Positions 1 to 8,259 of a DNA stretch of 64,000 bases are shown piece by piece. Made by a program: the position numbers and the translations under genes. The stretch lies in the NCBI GenBank assembly GCA_021604825.1, contig BQJS01000001.1, positions 9,861 through 73,860 on the forward strand, in the 5' to 3' direction. Origin of the DNA: Phycisphaerae bacterium (GTDB taxonomy: Bacteria > Planctomycetota > Phycisphaerae > UBA1845). Numbering within the stretch: the stretch's first letter is position 1; every line of letters starts with the position of its first letter. The notes beneath the pieces were generated by a model. That model searched no databases. It saw only the letters and a program-made list of their open reading frames with translations, and was not told the origin of the DNA.

Positions 1-7
1 TGCAGGT

Positions 8-256
8 TTGAAACTTGCCCGCTCAATCTGGGTCGTCTTCAGTTGGTTCTTCGCCGCTCTCATCGCAGCCACCTTCACAGCCGTCGTCTGCGTTGCCGTT
101 TACTACGTTGGAATCATGGGATTGGTAATCGTCCTCGGTATCAACCTCGCGCTCCGCAAGGAATTCAAACGCCGAGGCGACGAACAGTCCCGCCGCACCC
201 GCGAAGAAATGATGGAACGCGCCTACCCAGAACGTTACGCCGAAGAAGATTACTAA
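8..256 (+). CDS. Small membrane protein of unknown function, 5' end possibly outside window
   Basis: About 82 residues from a TTG codon only eight bases into the window, so the true start may lie upstream. A single long hydrophobic stretch (roughly residues 8-48, possibly two helices) is followed by a basic then acidic polar tail rich in Arg and Glu. I do not recognise a family. It is followed by a MITE-like repeat (304-452) before the next gene. Confidence 0.5.
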   Translation: MKLARSIWVVFSWFFAALIAATFTAVVCVAVYYVGIMGLVIVLGINLALRKEFKRRGDEQSRRTREEMMERAYPERYAEEDY

Positions 257-303
257 TCCGTATCTTGTACCCTGCTTCCGACGGCGCCACCGCCCGGATA
301 GCC

Positions 304-452
304 GTCATTCCCGTGCAAGCGGGAATCCAGGCGTATGCGTCACCCTACAAAAAAAGCGATACCAGCCGTATGCGACCCATCGCGACCACACTTGGTGCAG
401 CGATCTGTGACGTTTTCGTGCAATTCTGGATTCCCGCGTGCGCGGGAATGAC
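304..452. repeat. MITE-like element with 27-bp terminal inverted repeats
   Basis: The left end (304-330) and the right end (426-452) are inverted copies of one 27-bp unit, starting GTCATTCCCG and ending GGGAATCCAG, and differing at only two positions. Each unit is itself partly palindromic (TTCCCGCG/CGCGGGAA). The intervening ~95 bp has no convincing gene. The same unit recurs at 9488 and 26018. Confidence 0.8.
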
Positions 453-525
453 GGGATAGCGGGAAGTGAGTCATGGAGCCGCGCACCCAAACGAAAACTT
501 GCAATTCCCAGCCACCACTATTCCA

Positions 526-1692
526 ATGCGTTCCATGAACGCACCGGACCATAAAGAACGCGCGTGGGATTTTGACCGCGTATTTCGATTGCTGCTAACT
601 GTCGCGACGCTTGTTGCGTTCTTCGGTCTTGTGCGATACCTGTCTGACGTTCTGATCCCGTTCGCCATCGCATTGCTGCTGGCCTATTTGCTCAACCCGA
701 TCGTCAACGCCCTTGAATCGCGCCTCAACCGACGTACGCCGGCTGTCTTTATCACTGTCATTGGCTGCGGTATTGTCACGTTCGCGCTAACGTCTGTGCT
801 TGTTTACATTGGCGGGAAAGAAATCACGTCGATGCGAAACCTGTTGCAGGAATTCGTCCATGCACCCAGCATGCAAGACGTCGAGGGGGTGGGCCAAGCC
901 TTCAACCAATTTGTTGAAGAGCAAGAAAACCCCGTGGTTAAGAGTCTCTTGCAGGAACTTCAAGCCAAGTTGGCCACCGAGGATGTGGAGGGCTTGGAGG
1001 TCACGTCGATCATCCAGAAGATTGTTCACTACGTCGCGCCGGGCTTGGTCAACGTCGTGACTGGCACGCTGAGTTTTCTGCTTGGATTGACGGGTGTGGT
1101 CGTCGTGTTGCTGTATCTGGTTTTCTTGCTCATCGATTACCGCATCATGGCCAACACATGGAAGTCGTTCTTACCGCCCAAGTACCGCGAGGACATTGTG
1201 GGCTTTGTGGATGAGTTTGGCTTGGCGATGAGCCGCTACTTTCGCGGCCAATTCATCATTGCGTTTACGGTGGGCATCATCTTCGCGATCGGATTTAAGA
1301 TCATCGGGTTAAGGATGGCCATCCTGCTTGGGCTGGGTGTCGGCATGTTAAACATGGTGCCATACCTGCAAACCGTCGGCTTGATTCCGGCCATCCTGCT
1401 CGCACTCGTTCGCGATTTGGAAGCCGGCCGCCCCCTCTGGATTTCAACGGTTGCAGTCCTCGGCGTATTCACCGTCTGCCAACTGCTTCAAGACGCAGTG
1501 CTAACGCCGAAAATCATGGGCAAGTCGGTCGGCCTGCGCCCGGTCACACTGCTGCTCGGCATTTTCATATGGGGCAAACTGCTGGGGTTCCTGGGCCTCG
1601 TGCTGGCCATCCCCTTCACATGCTTAGGCGTCGCTTACTACAAGCGCTTCGTCCTAGGTGACAAAACCGCCCAAGCCATCCAGCCGGAATAG
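526..1692 (+). CDS. AI-2E family transporter (PerM-like membrane protein)
   Basis: The 388-residue product has the layout of the AI-2E exporter/PerM family (PF01594): an N-terminal hydrophobic pair around residues 25-75 containing the family-typical LIPFAIALLLAYLLNP stretch, a polar periplasmic segment (about 110-175), and a C-terminal block of five or so helices with GLGVGMLNMVPYLQ and the closing LGFLGLVLAIPFT. The family exports small molecules or ions; the substrate cannot be read from sequence. I chose ATG 526; ATG 535 is equally possible and neither has a strong ribosome binding site. An in-frame upstream extension to 466 would run into the repeat flank and is unlikely. Confidence 0.88.
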   Translation: MRSMNAPDHKERAWDFDRVFRLLLTVATLVAFFGLVRYLSDVLIPFAIALLLAYLLNPIVNALESRLNRRTPAVFITVIGCGIVTFALTSVLVYIGGKEITSMRNLLQEFVHAPSMQDVEGVGQAFNQFVEEQENPVVKSLLQELQAKLATEDVEGLEVTSIIQKIVHYVAPGLVNVVTGTLSFLLGLTGVVVVLLYLVFLLIDYRIMANTWKSFLPPKYREDIVGFVDEFGLAMSRYFRGQFIIAFTVGIIFAIGFKIIGLRMAILLGLGVGMLNMVPYLQTVGLIPAILLALVRDLEAGRPLWISTVAVLGVFTVCQLLQDAVLTPKIMGKSVGLRPVTLLLGIFIWGKLLGFLGLVLAIPFTCLGVAYYKRFVLGDKTAQAIQPE

Positions 1693-1716
1693 CGTTGCAA
1701 GAGATCGTACGATGAG

Positions 1717-1757
1717 GGTGCCCCATTCTTGAGCGAAGCGGAAGGGTGGGGGACTGA
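1717..1757 (+). repeat. Hairpin repeat, copy 1 (long-loop variant)
   Basis: It starts GGTGCCCC and ends GGGGGACTGA, like the five other copies, but the loop is expanded (GAGCGAAGCG). The arms CCCCATTCTT and AAGGGTGGGG pair over ten positions if G-U pairs are allowed, implying structure at the RNA level in this orientation. It ends three bases before the ATG of the next gene, and its GGGGGA can serve as Shine-Dalgarno sequence. Confidence 0.75.
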
Positions 1758-1760
1758 CGC

Positions 1761-2546
1761 ATGGAACTGAAGACGCCAACGGAAGAAGTTAGCCTAATTG
1801 TTTCATTCCACCCGACGATTCGCCTCCTCAAAGGGTGGCGACTTTATGCAATCATTATGGCGTGTGCTGCGGCCGGATCAATGTATTCCCAGTTGATTCT
1901 TCCAGGCCTGCTCACTTTGATATTTTTTTGGTATATCCGCAGCAAATTGCTGCGCCGTAAACAGATTACCGAGCGACCTGGAAAGGTCGACCCCTCTCGC
2001 CTGAGATGTTTTGGAAACCCCGACGAGCTCGAATTGCTGCGTGACTTGGCTCCTGATTTCTTTGATCCCTTTGTTGTGCAATCTTCATCATTTGTTCAGC
2101 CCGGTGGAGTGTTTGTAAATCCCGCCGCCAAGAGCATCCTGTTCATGATCGCCGTTATCGCGTTATTCATCGCGCTAAAGTCGCATCAATTTTCAGATTC
2201 ATGGATTCTAGGCTTCTATTCCTTTGTGTTCTTAGCAATCCTGTTCATTTCGTATCATGGATTTCCGATCTACTACAGAATCACGCCTGGAAAACTCGAG
2301 ATGCTCACCTCTGGTTTCGTTTCTAGAGATTTGCAGCTGCGGTGTAAACTGGACTTAACCAAAGCCAAGATAACTTGCAATTTTGGCAGCGCAGTGATGA
2401 TCCACTCGCCAAACGACCAGGCCGTTAGGATTCTGTTGGAGCACTTTTCAAATGAAGAGGAGTATGAATTCATTCGCACGCTTTTCACGGCGGCGATTTC
2501 GCCATTTGAATCACCAGACCTGCCAACAAACGCTTTGACTGGTTGA
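1761..2546 (+). CDS. Membrane protein with possible bacterial PH-like domain
   Basis: The 261-residue protein has two hydrophobic hairpins (about residues 25-60 and 125-170). Following the second, a stretch with YYRITPGKLEMLTSG and the polar ~70 residues after it resemble the membrane-adjacent beta-domains (bPH type) seen in many uncharacterised membrane proteins. I recognise no catalytic motif. The start ATG lies directly behind hairpin repeat copy 1, whose GGGGGA is the only Shine-Dalgarno-like element, so this gene's translation signal appears to be supplied by a repeat. Function unknown. Confidence 0.6.
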   Translation: MELKTPTEEVSLIVSFHPTIRLLKGWRLYAIIMACAAAGSMYSQLILPGLLTLIFFWYIRSKLLRRKQITERPGKVDPSRLRCFGNPDELELLRDLAPDFFDPFVVQSSSFVQPGGVFVNPAAKSILFMIAVIALFIALKSHQFSDSWILGFYSFVFLAILFISYHGFPIYYRITPGKLEMLTSGFVSRDLQLRCKLDLTKAKITCNFGSAVMIHSPNDQAVRILLEHFSNEEEYEFIRTLFTAAISPFESPDLPTNALTG

Positions 2547-2612
2547 ATCTCAAGGCACTTCTGGTATCACCATCGTGTTGATCGCCCACACAGGTCAACC
2601 GGAGCGAAAGAC

Positions 2613-3236
2613 TTGGTTTCAAACGACGAATACGAAAAGACCGCGAACGCTTGGTACGAACGAAAATCATCGATGATGGTTGCCACTCTTGGTGAGGAGC
2701 ATGGCATTGTCATGCATGCGATGATTCCGTTTGAGATGGGTGGGGGGCTTGATCTTTACTTTTATCCGAACGATATCGAGGGCACCGGGTTTGTTACGAA
2801 AGAGCTTTCGGAGATTCCGACCGAAGGGGCGAGCAACGATGTCTTCGACCGCTATGAGCTGGTGATGTTCACTCGGCTGCCGCTTGAGTTGGAATTGTTC
2901 AGAGACGAATCGACAGCGTTCGGTCGAACTTATGAATCGTTCAATGCGGTTTTGAATGCCATCGCGCTCTTCAGCAAACAGGCGACCTTGAATCCCAGCG
3001 AGACTTGCGAGTTTCCAGAGGACATGGACATCGTTGGCGGCAAGTGCCTGATTTTTGATGGCTATGCCAGCCACGACGATCCGGAGGCTGGGACGTTTGG
3101 CCTGCTCGCAATCATCGAGGTTTTTCGGTCCGAGATGGATTACGCCATGGCCAACGGCGGTGGCAAACTCATCGAGCTGCTCAAGGCGTCTGGTCACTAT
3201 CCGTACTCCGACATGGATCGAGACCCGGTCGTTTAG
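2613..3236 (+). CDS. Suppressor-of-fused (Sufu) domain-like protein
   Basis: The 207-residue soluble protein fits the bacterial Sufu-like family (PF05076). It contains a DLYFYPN strand near residue 47, an ELVMFTRLPLEL segment near residue 85, and a C-terminal GLLAIIEVFRSEMDYA ... GGGKLIELLK pattern typical of the family. The role in bacteria is unknown; such proteins often act as immunity or scaffold-type proteins. The start is TTG 2613, chosen for GGAG at 2601-2604. No polymorphic toxin gene is visible next to it. A long open frame on the opposite strand is an antisense shadow. Confidence 0.65.
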   Translation: MVSNDEYEKTANAWYERKSSMMVATLGEEHGIVMHAMIPFEMGGGLDLYFYPNDIEGTGFVTKELSEIPTEGASNDVFDRYELVMFTRLPLELELFRDESTAFGRTYESFNAVLNAIALFSKQATLNPSETCEFPEDMDIVGGKCLIFDGYASHDDPEAGTFGLLAIIEVFRSEMDYAMANGGGKLIELLKASGHYPYSDMDRDPVV

Positions 3237-3534
3237 CCGACTTTCGACCAACCACCCCCTCTCTCTGCTGAGTATCTCAAGCACCTTTATCATGGCCCAA
3301 ACGCCATTATTAAAGCCAAAACGGGCTACCATTGGATTGATTTCGCATTTCTTTTCAGACCTTCGAAGTGTCTCGCAATAACAGGTTGGTAGGGGACGCC
3401 CGGGCGTGGCGCGGGTTTCACACGCTCCGCTATTCCGAACATTCGGGCCGAGCCATCCCAGAATCGAATCAATCCGAGATTGGCTGCGATCATGGGTCGT
3501 GGGCCAACTGGTGTCTGCCTTAAGGAGTGGACTG
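3237..3534. other. Non-coding leader region of the dockerin-like protein gene
   Basis: About 300 bp without a supported gene. The reading frame of the downstream gene stays open upstream to 3406, but that extension lacks a ribosome binding site and has no signal-peptide character. A short GC-rich palindrome (CGCCCGGGCG, near 3400) is the only structure I noticed. Confidence 0.4.
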
Positions 3535-5679
3535 ATGCAAACGGCAAGCAACGTTGATGCGAGCACTATCGAACGTCATTCATACTTCACGATGGCCAGG
3601 GGTATTCGGCGGGCTTGTATCACCCTTGGCGCGCTGGCTGGGATTGCTGTTGCGCTGCCCGCATCGGCGCAGACCAGTTACACGTTCACATCCGGTCCGA
3701 CCGGTGACGGATTCAATTGGCCCGCATCTCCGACCGGTTTGCTTGATGGTACTTCATTCGCAACGCCGGAAAATCTTCATTTCCACAACGATATCGGCAA
3801 CAACCTGTTCTTCGACGATCAGTATCAAGTCGCGGGCAACGCGTCGGGCATATCCAGCGACGCGATGTGGGGCAATCCGACGTCGTCGGGATCCGGCGGT
3901 ATCGACTTCGATTTCTTTTTCTCCGGTACGCAGGAGATCGCTTTTGACTTTGCATGGTCAGCCGGCGGCGGCCCGGGCAACACGCCGGATGAACTCTTCA
4001 TATACGTTGAAGACATCGAAGGCCGGGCCATGGAAGTGTTCTGGTCACTTTCCGAATCATTTCCTGGGTTTGGCGGTTTTGATGGATTCGCTGATCGCAT
4101 CACGCTTAACACCATCGATCTGTTCGACGATTATTTCAACGTTGATGGCGGCCCGTTTATCGACATCGTGTATGTGTCCATCTACGTCGGTGACATCGAC
4201 CTCGGCGGACCGTCCAGTGAATTCGCGATCGACAATCTCGACCTCGACGGTGGGAATGGCGGTGGGGGCGAAGTCTTCCCTTCGATTAACGGTGGAACGA
4301 TCGATGCGACCGGGGTAACGCTCAGCAGCACTTCCCTACGAGGCGTTGGTACCACCACCCGAGGCATCGAGGTAACGAACTCGTCGACCAGCAACACAAC
4401 GTACTCGACGCAGTTGCTACCCGGTGGCGGACTTTCCGACGGTGGCCAAGTTAACAATGCGCCAATCCTGGCCGGGCAAACCCTCTTCGCTCCGAACATC
4501 GTTACGCTCGATCGGTCCCTCCCGTCAGCGACTTACGAAAGCGACATCAGGGTGATCAACAATGGAAATGCATCCGACCCGGACAACGACACCACCATTC
4601 GCATACGCTTGGCAGAAGCGCCGCTGCTTTCCGCGCCGAGCCCAGTGGATGTTTCGCTCGGAGAGAAAGTCCGCCTCATCAACGCAGCCGCACCAGCCAA
4701 TGGTCATCGCGCCAGTGTCGAAGTGACCGGATTCGCCATCGCCAGCCCCTTTAGCGTGTCGGGATATGACATTGAAACGCCATGCAAGCCCGGCGAATTC
4801 ATTGAAGGCGACGCAGCGTTCGATCGATTTGGCCAACTGTCAGGAAACCACAACGGAATATTCACCGTCGCATTGCAGATGACGTTTTTCGTCGGGATAA
4901 ACAACGACATCGAGACATTCCTCAGCGATGCCGAACCGGTTCCGGACGAGCAGTGGACGCTTAGCGCAGACTTGGCGGACATGTCAGCCGACAGCGCGCC
5001 CTACGATTCGGTCACACCGTTGGGCCCGGGCTTGGTTGGCGTGAACAGTCAAACGACCGCAGCTACGATCGTCGGAGGCGGTAGCGCGTCAAGCGGCAAC
5101 GTATCCATGACCCAGGGGCAAGCAGCCAACGGATCGACGACCGATGTCATCCGCGACAGCGCGGGCGTCAGCTTCACAACTGCAACGCCAGTTTACGCCA
5201 TTCAAATGACCTATCGCGATGAAGATCTTTGCCCAGCGATCACTGAGAGCAATCTTCGCGTCTTGTACTTCAACGGCGGCGCATCCGATTGGCAGTTGGC
5301 AGTCAACGGCAATAGCGACGGTGGTTCTGGGGCGACGTTCTTTTCTGGTTCGTTTGATGCCTTCGTTGCGACGCTTGGCGGGTCTCCGTTGTCATCGGCG
5401 CTTGGCACCCATGGCGTCGATACCGTCAACAACCATGTCTGGGCGATCGTCGATCATGAAGCGACGTTTGGAACTGGAGAAGTTGGCCAATCCTGCGGCA
5501 TCAAAGGCGACCTCGACGACGACGGCGATGTGGATCTCGACGACTACGCCATCTGGGAAAATTGCGCTGGCGGTCCCGGTGCGGCGGCAATGCCAGGGTG
5601 CGCTGATGCCGATTGCGATGGCGACACGGACGTGGACTTAGCCGACTTCGCTTCGTTCATGCTGGGATTTGGTGTGTAG
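3535..5679 (+). CDS. Secreted protein with C-terminal dockerin-like repeats
   Basis: The 714-residue protein starts at ATG 3535, with AAGGAG at 3522-3527. A signal peptide (hydrophobic LGALAGIAVALPASAQ, cleavage after ASA about residue 42) is followed by an extracellular beta-rich region of low complexity. The opening ~200 residues look like a carbohydrate-binding or choice-of-anchor type jelly-roll domain. The last ~60 residues hold two Ca-binding-type repeats, GDLDDDGDVDLDDYAIW and DCDGDTDVDLADFASF, the arrangement called dockerin type I-like in planctomycetes. The same motif closes the protein at 55106-56287. I infer surface attachment or assembly through the dockerin-like segment; the ligand is unknown. 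Confidence 0.8.
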   Translation: MQTASNVDASTIERHSYFTMARGIRRACITLGALAGIAVALPASAQTSYTFTSGPTGDGFNWPASPTGLLDGTSFATPENLHFHNDIGNNLFFDDQYQVAGNASGISSDAMWGNPTSSGSGGIDFDFFFSGTQEIAFDFAWSAGGGPGNTPDELFIYVEDIEGRAMEVFWSLSESFPGFGGFDGFADRITLNTIDLFDDYFNVDGGPFIDIVYVSIYVGDIDLGGPSSEFAIDNLDLDGGNGGGGEVFPSINGGTIDATGVTLSSTSLRGVGTTTRGIEVTNSSTSNTTYSTQLLPGGGLSDGGQVNNAPILAGQTLFAPNIVTLDRSLPSATYESDIRVINNGNASDPDNDTTIRIRLAEAPLLSAPSPVDVSLGEKVRLINAAAPANGHRASVEVTGFAIASPFSVSGYDIETPCKPGEFIEGDAAFDRFGQLSGNHNGIFTVALQMTFFVGINNDIETFLSDAEPVPDEQWTLSADLADMSADSAPYDSVTPLGPGLVGVNSQTTAATIVGGGSASSGNVSMTQGQAANGSTTDVIRDSAGVSFTTATPVYAIQMTYRDEDLCPAITESNLRVLYFNGGASDWQLAVNGNSDGGSGATFFSGSFDAFVATLGGSPLSSALGTHGVDTVNNHVWAIVDHEATFGTGEVGQSCGIKGDLDDDGDVDLDDYAIWENCAGGPGAAAMPGCADADCDGDTDVDLADFASFMLGFGV

Positions 5680-6027
5680 GCGTGGGCCTAGCAGGCCCGT
5701 GTTGCTGTTGTGCAGGGGGCGCCGTGGCATTTTGCCGAATGGCAGGCTTTGGTGCAGCGGCGAGCGGCTTTGTGCATGGGGCCGGGACGCTGCTGCCGAT
5801 CGTCGGAGGCTGCGTGCCCTTGCTCGTACATGAACGATGGCGACTTAATGAATTGAGTGTTTTTTTCTTTGACCATTCAATCTCTCGCTTGAAGGCAGGG
5901 AATAATCCGAACGTCCTGACTATGTACGATACGTTCTGCCGCCAATGCAATTGCGATGACCAAATGGGCTCGCCCTCGGGGCACCATCCGATAACAGTTG
6001 CCTAGATGCCCTCCAATTGATGCGCGC
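5680..6027. other. Intergenic stretch with no supported gene
   Basis: Between the dockerin-like gene and the terminator of the AT-hook gene I find only open frames of aberrant composition (runs of Cys, Gly and Ala) without ribosome binding sites. A T-rich patch near 5862-5874 could end transcription of the upstream gene, but I see no good stem. Confidence 0.45.
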
Positions 6028-6064
6028 AAAAAAACTGCCGGACCCACAAAGAGTCCGACAGTTT
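6028..6064 (-). terminator. Rho-independent terminator of the AT-hook gene
   Basis: Read on the minus strand, AAACTGTCGGAC pairs with GTCCGGCAGTTT across a nine-base loop, and the second arm ends in a run of seven T. It lies about 120 bp downstream of the stop codon of the minus-strand gene at 6182-6622. Confidence 0.85.
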
Positions 6065-6181
6065 CACTTGATCTGCAACTCGGAATGCAACTTCGCTATG
6101 CAAACACGAAGTCGTGTCCGATTCGCTCTTCAATCAGGTCCAGTTCAAGAGTCTATTGGCTCAAGAGTCTGGCAGCCGGGC

Positions 6182-6622
6182 TTAGCTTGCTGAGTAGCGG
6201 CTACCACGCTGGCCTTTGATGTTCTTCTTGACGATCTTCTTGGTACGGACGAGTTCGCCAAGGGTGTTGTAGGGCTCACCCGGACGACCGGCTGCTGCCC
6301 AGCGCTTCTTGATGTCGCCGGAGCTGATTCCCTTTGCTCCGGACTTTTTGACAAGCTCAACGATCAATTCGTTGGCCGTCGTTCTGAACTTGCGCTTCTT
6401 TCCACGTTTAGCTGGACGACCCGCTGCCGACTTGGCTTTGACGCCTGCGCGCTTTGCACCACCGCGCGGACGTCCTGGGCCCCGGCGGGTTGTTCCCGCT
6501 GAGTCCAATCCCAATTGCGAGAATGCTTCGTCGATCCGAGCAATCTCTTCGACATGACCATTTCGTTCCGTTTGCAGTCGCCCGACCAAGGACACCAGCT
6601 CATTAATTGTAGACTTCCCCAT
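6182..6622 (-). CDS. AT-hook DNA-binding protein with winged-helix-like C-terminus
   Basis: The 146-residue basic protein has three parts. Residues 1-45 look helical and possibly coiled-coil (NELVSLVGRLQTERN). Residues 45-80 hold two AT-hook-type cores, RRGPGRPRGG and AAGRPAKRGKKR, separated by Lys/Ala-rich sequence. Residues 85-146 (TANELIVELVKKSGAKGISSGDIKKRWAAAG...) resemble a small winged-helix or HARE-like domain. AT-hooks bind the minor groove of AT-rich DNA. I infer a nucleoid-associated or histone-like role. ATG 6622 was chosen because AAGGAG at 6633-6638 is nine bases away. The gene is monocistronic with its own terminator. Confidence 0.75.
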   Translation of the reverse strand: MGKSTINELVSLVGRLQTERNGHVEEIARIDEAFSQLGLDSAGTTRRGPGRPRGGAKRAGVKAKSAAGRPAKRGKKRKFRTTANELIVELVKKSGAKGISSGDIKKRWAAAGRPGEPYNTLGELVRTKKIVKKNIKGQRGSRYSAS

Positions 6623-6631
6623 CGCACACAA

Positions 6632-6991
6632 CTCCTTTACTACTTGATTAAGACAGAATACACCTTACCACACTATTCCTTTATGTTTGCTTCCAAGCCA
6701 GATGGCTTGGATGTAGAGAAACGAATTAATTTACTTGATGGATCAAACAAAGTCACGTGCTGCAACCGAAAATTCTGCACCACGAATACCTCGAGCGTGC
6801 TGTCTTTATCCAGTCAATTTGGCCCCCCACCAAATCAAGTGACATCGCGTGTCGCGGCTATCGTACGCAGGCCCTGGCGAGCCGAGTAATGGGTATCGTA
6901 TGTTCAACCATTTACTTTCGTCAATGGATTATCTACAAGATGAAGTATGAACCCCATGACGCCGTCTTAAATTCACAGGAGCACAGGACCA
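6632..6991. other. AT-richer divergent intergenic region
   Basis: 360 bp between the divergent AT-hook gene and the TerB-like gene. It is visibly richer in A and T than the coding flanks, especially 6632-6780. It should hold both promoters, but I cannot pick a -35/-10 pair with confidence. Given the AT-hook gene beside it, autoregulatory binding here would be a reasonable hypothesis. Confidence 0.35.
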
Positions 6992-7393
6992 ATGCCTCCC
7001 ATTCATGAGCAAATAGAGCTACTGAAGGCCCTCATCGCGCTTTCAGCCGCTGACGGAAAGATTTCAGCGAGTGAACGCGGACTACTATGCAGCTTTGCGG
7101 GGCGCATCGGTATAGGTAGTGCGTCGCTGGAAGCGATGATTGAAAGGGCTATGTCTGATCCCTCCGCACGTGATGACCTGTTTCACCGGACCATGTCAAA
7201 CCCGCAGCTAGCATTAGAAATGCTGGTCGCAACAGCCCGCCTGGACGGAAATATCACAACCAGCGAGCGGGATGTACTAATACACGTTCGAGGACTACTG
7301 GAAATATCGATGGATGATTTTGCCGAAGTCTATGAACGCGGTATTCAGCGGGCAGACACCCTAAGAAAAGCCCGGTACTCCAGTGATTCATAG
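6992..7393 (+). CDS. TerB-like domain protein
   Basis: The 133-residue, all-helical acidic protein opens with LLKALIALSAADGKISASERGLL and repeats the pattern as LEMLVATARLDGNITTSERDVL. This A-x-x-DG-x-I-x-x-x-E-R signature is typical of the tellurite-resistance TerB / DjlA N-terminal fold. The protein carries two such helical units and nothing else. There is no ter operon nearby, so a tellurite role should not be assumed. AGGAGCACAGGACCA precedes the ATG. Confidence 0.7.
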   Translation: MPPIHEQIELLKALIALSAADGKISASERGLLCSFAGRIGIGSASLEAMIERAMSDPSARDDLFHRTMSNPQLALEMLVATARLDGNITTSERDVLIHVRGLLEISMDDFAEVYERGIQRADTLRKARYSSDS

Positions 7394-7486
7394 GCTGAAA
7401 ATCAATTAGATCTGACAATGAAGGCTGAAGATGCCGTCGGATTGAAGTATTCTGGGCGATTGAGTGTGATCAATCCCCTAAGTGTT

Positions 7487-7987
7487 TCAATCACCAAAGA
7501 GTGATTGTTGATCGGGTGATGCCGTCGCCGCATGATCCTCAACACGTTGGATTTCTTCCGCGAACTCGGACACGTGGTTGAATTCGCGAAAAACGCTCAT
7601 GAATCGCACATAGGCGACGTGATTGACATCGCGGAGCTTTCGGGCGACGCACTCACCGACCTCCCGGCTGGTGACTTCCCGATCGTGGTCTTTGAACAGT
7701 TCCCCTTCAATATCATCCGTCATCGCGTCAATTTCCGCATCGAGGATGGGTAGTTTGTAGCAAGCGTGCTGGATGCCAGCGACAATCTTGTCGCGGCGGA
7801 ATCGTACCCGCGAACCATCCTTCTTGATCACCGCGATGCGCAGCTCTTCCTCTGCTCGCTCTTTGGTGGTGAATCGGCGGTTGCACGCCTGACAGACCCT
7901 TCGCCGGCGAATCGCGCCACCGGATTCGGTGAGCCTGGAATCGATAACTTTGTCTTTTCCAATTTCGTTGCAGGCGGGGCAGCGCAT
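7487..7987 (-). CDS. nrdR: Transcriptional repressor NrdR
   Basis: The 166-residue protein has the complete NrdR architecture: an N-terminal zinc ribbon (MRCPACNE, Cys3/Cys6, and VCQACNRRF, Cys32/Cys35), then an ATP-cone domain from about residue 47 (IAVIKKDGSRVRFRRDKIVAGI) with the conserved HVAYVRFMSVFREF segment near residue 135. NrdR senses (d)ATP and represses ribonucleotide reductase genes by binding NrdR boxes. The frame stays open upstream, but the family start is ATG 7987, preceded by GAGG. No nrd genes lie in the window. Confidence 0.95.
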   Translation of the reverse strand: MRCPACNEIGKDKVIDSRLTESGGAIRRRRVCQACNRRFTTKERAEEELRIAVIKKDGSRVRFRRDKIVAGIQHACYKLPILDAEIDAMTDDIEGELFKDHDREVTSREVGECVARKLRDVNHVAYVRFMSVFREFNHVSEFAEEIQRVEDHAATASPDQQSLFGD

Positions 7988-8259
7988 CGCTTCAGCAGTC
8001 CTCGGAAAAACGATTCTCTGGAGCAACACGTTCGACCAGCATCGACCGCCCACCAGTTGGCCCCGAAGGGTTTGGCGGGGGTGATGAATATGCAATCGGG
8101 CGAGTGTGACTTTTCAACTTTGCCTGGCCCCGATATGGTGGACAATTCGTACAGGTTTGGCGATTCTGTCGCCGTTTTCAGCCTAGTCTTGGACACACGC
8201 GCGGTCAAGCGATAAACGAGCTCCAGCAGCCATAGATCACTTTTTTTAAGAAGCCCCCA

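Noticed and set aside
43..459. 138-codon frame across the first gene and the MITE-like element
   Set aside because: Translation of a repeat plus the wrong frame of the first gene. The repeat-encoded peptide resembles those seen wherever this repeat occurs.
2667..3566. A 299-codon minus-strand frame over the Sufu-like gene
   Set aside because: No ribosome binding site or recognisable domain. The plus-strand frame has Sufu-like motifs and a start with GGAG.
5613..6005. Frame after the dockerin-like gene with Cys and Gly runs
   Set aside because: Starts inside the previous gene, has no ribosome binding site and no protein-like composition.
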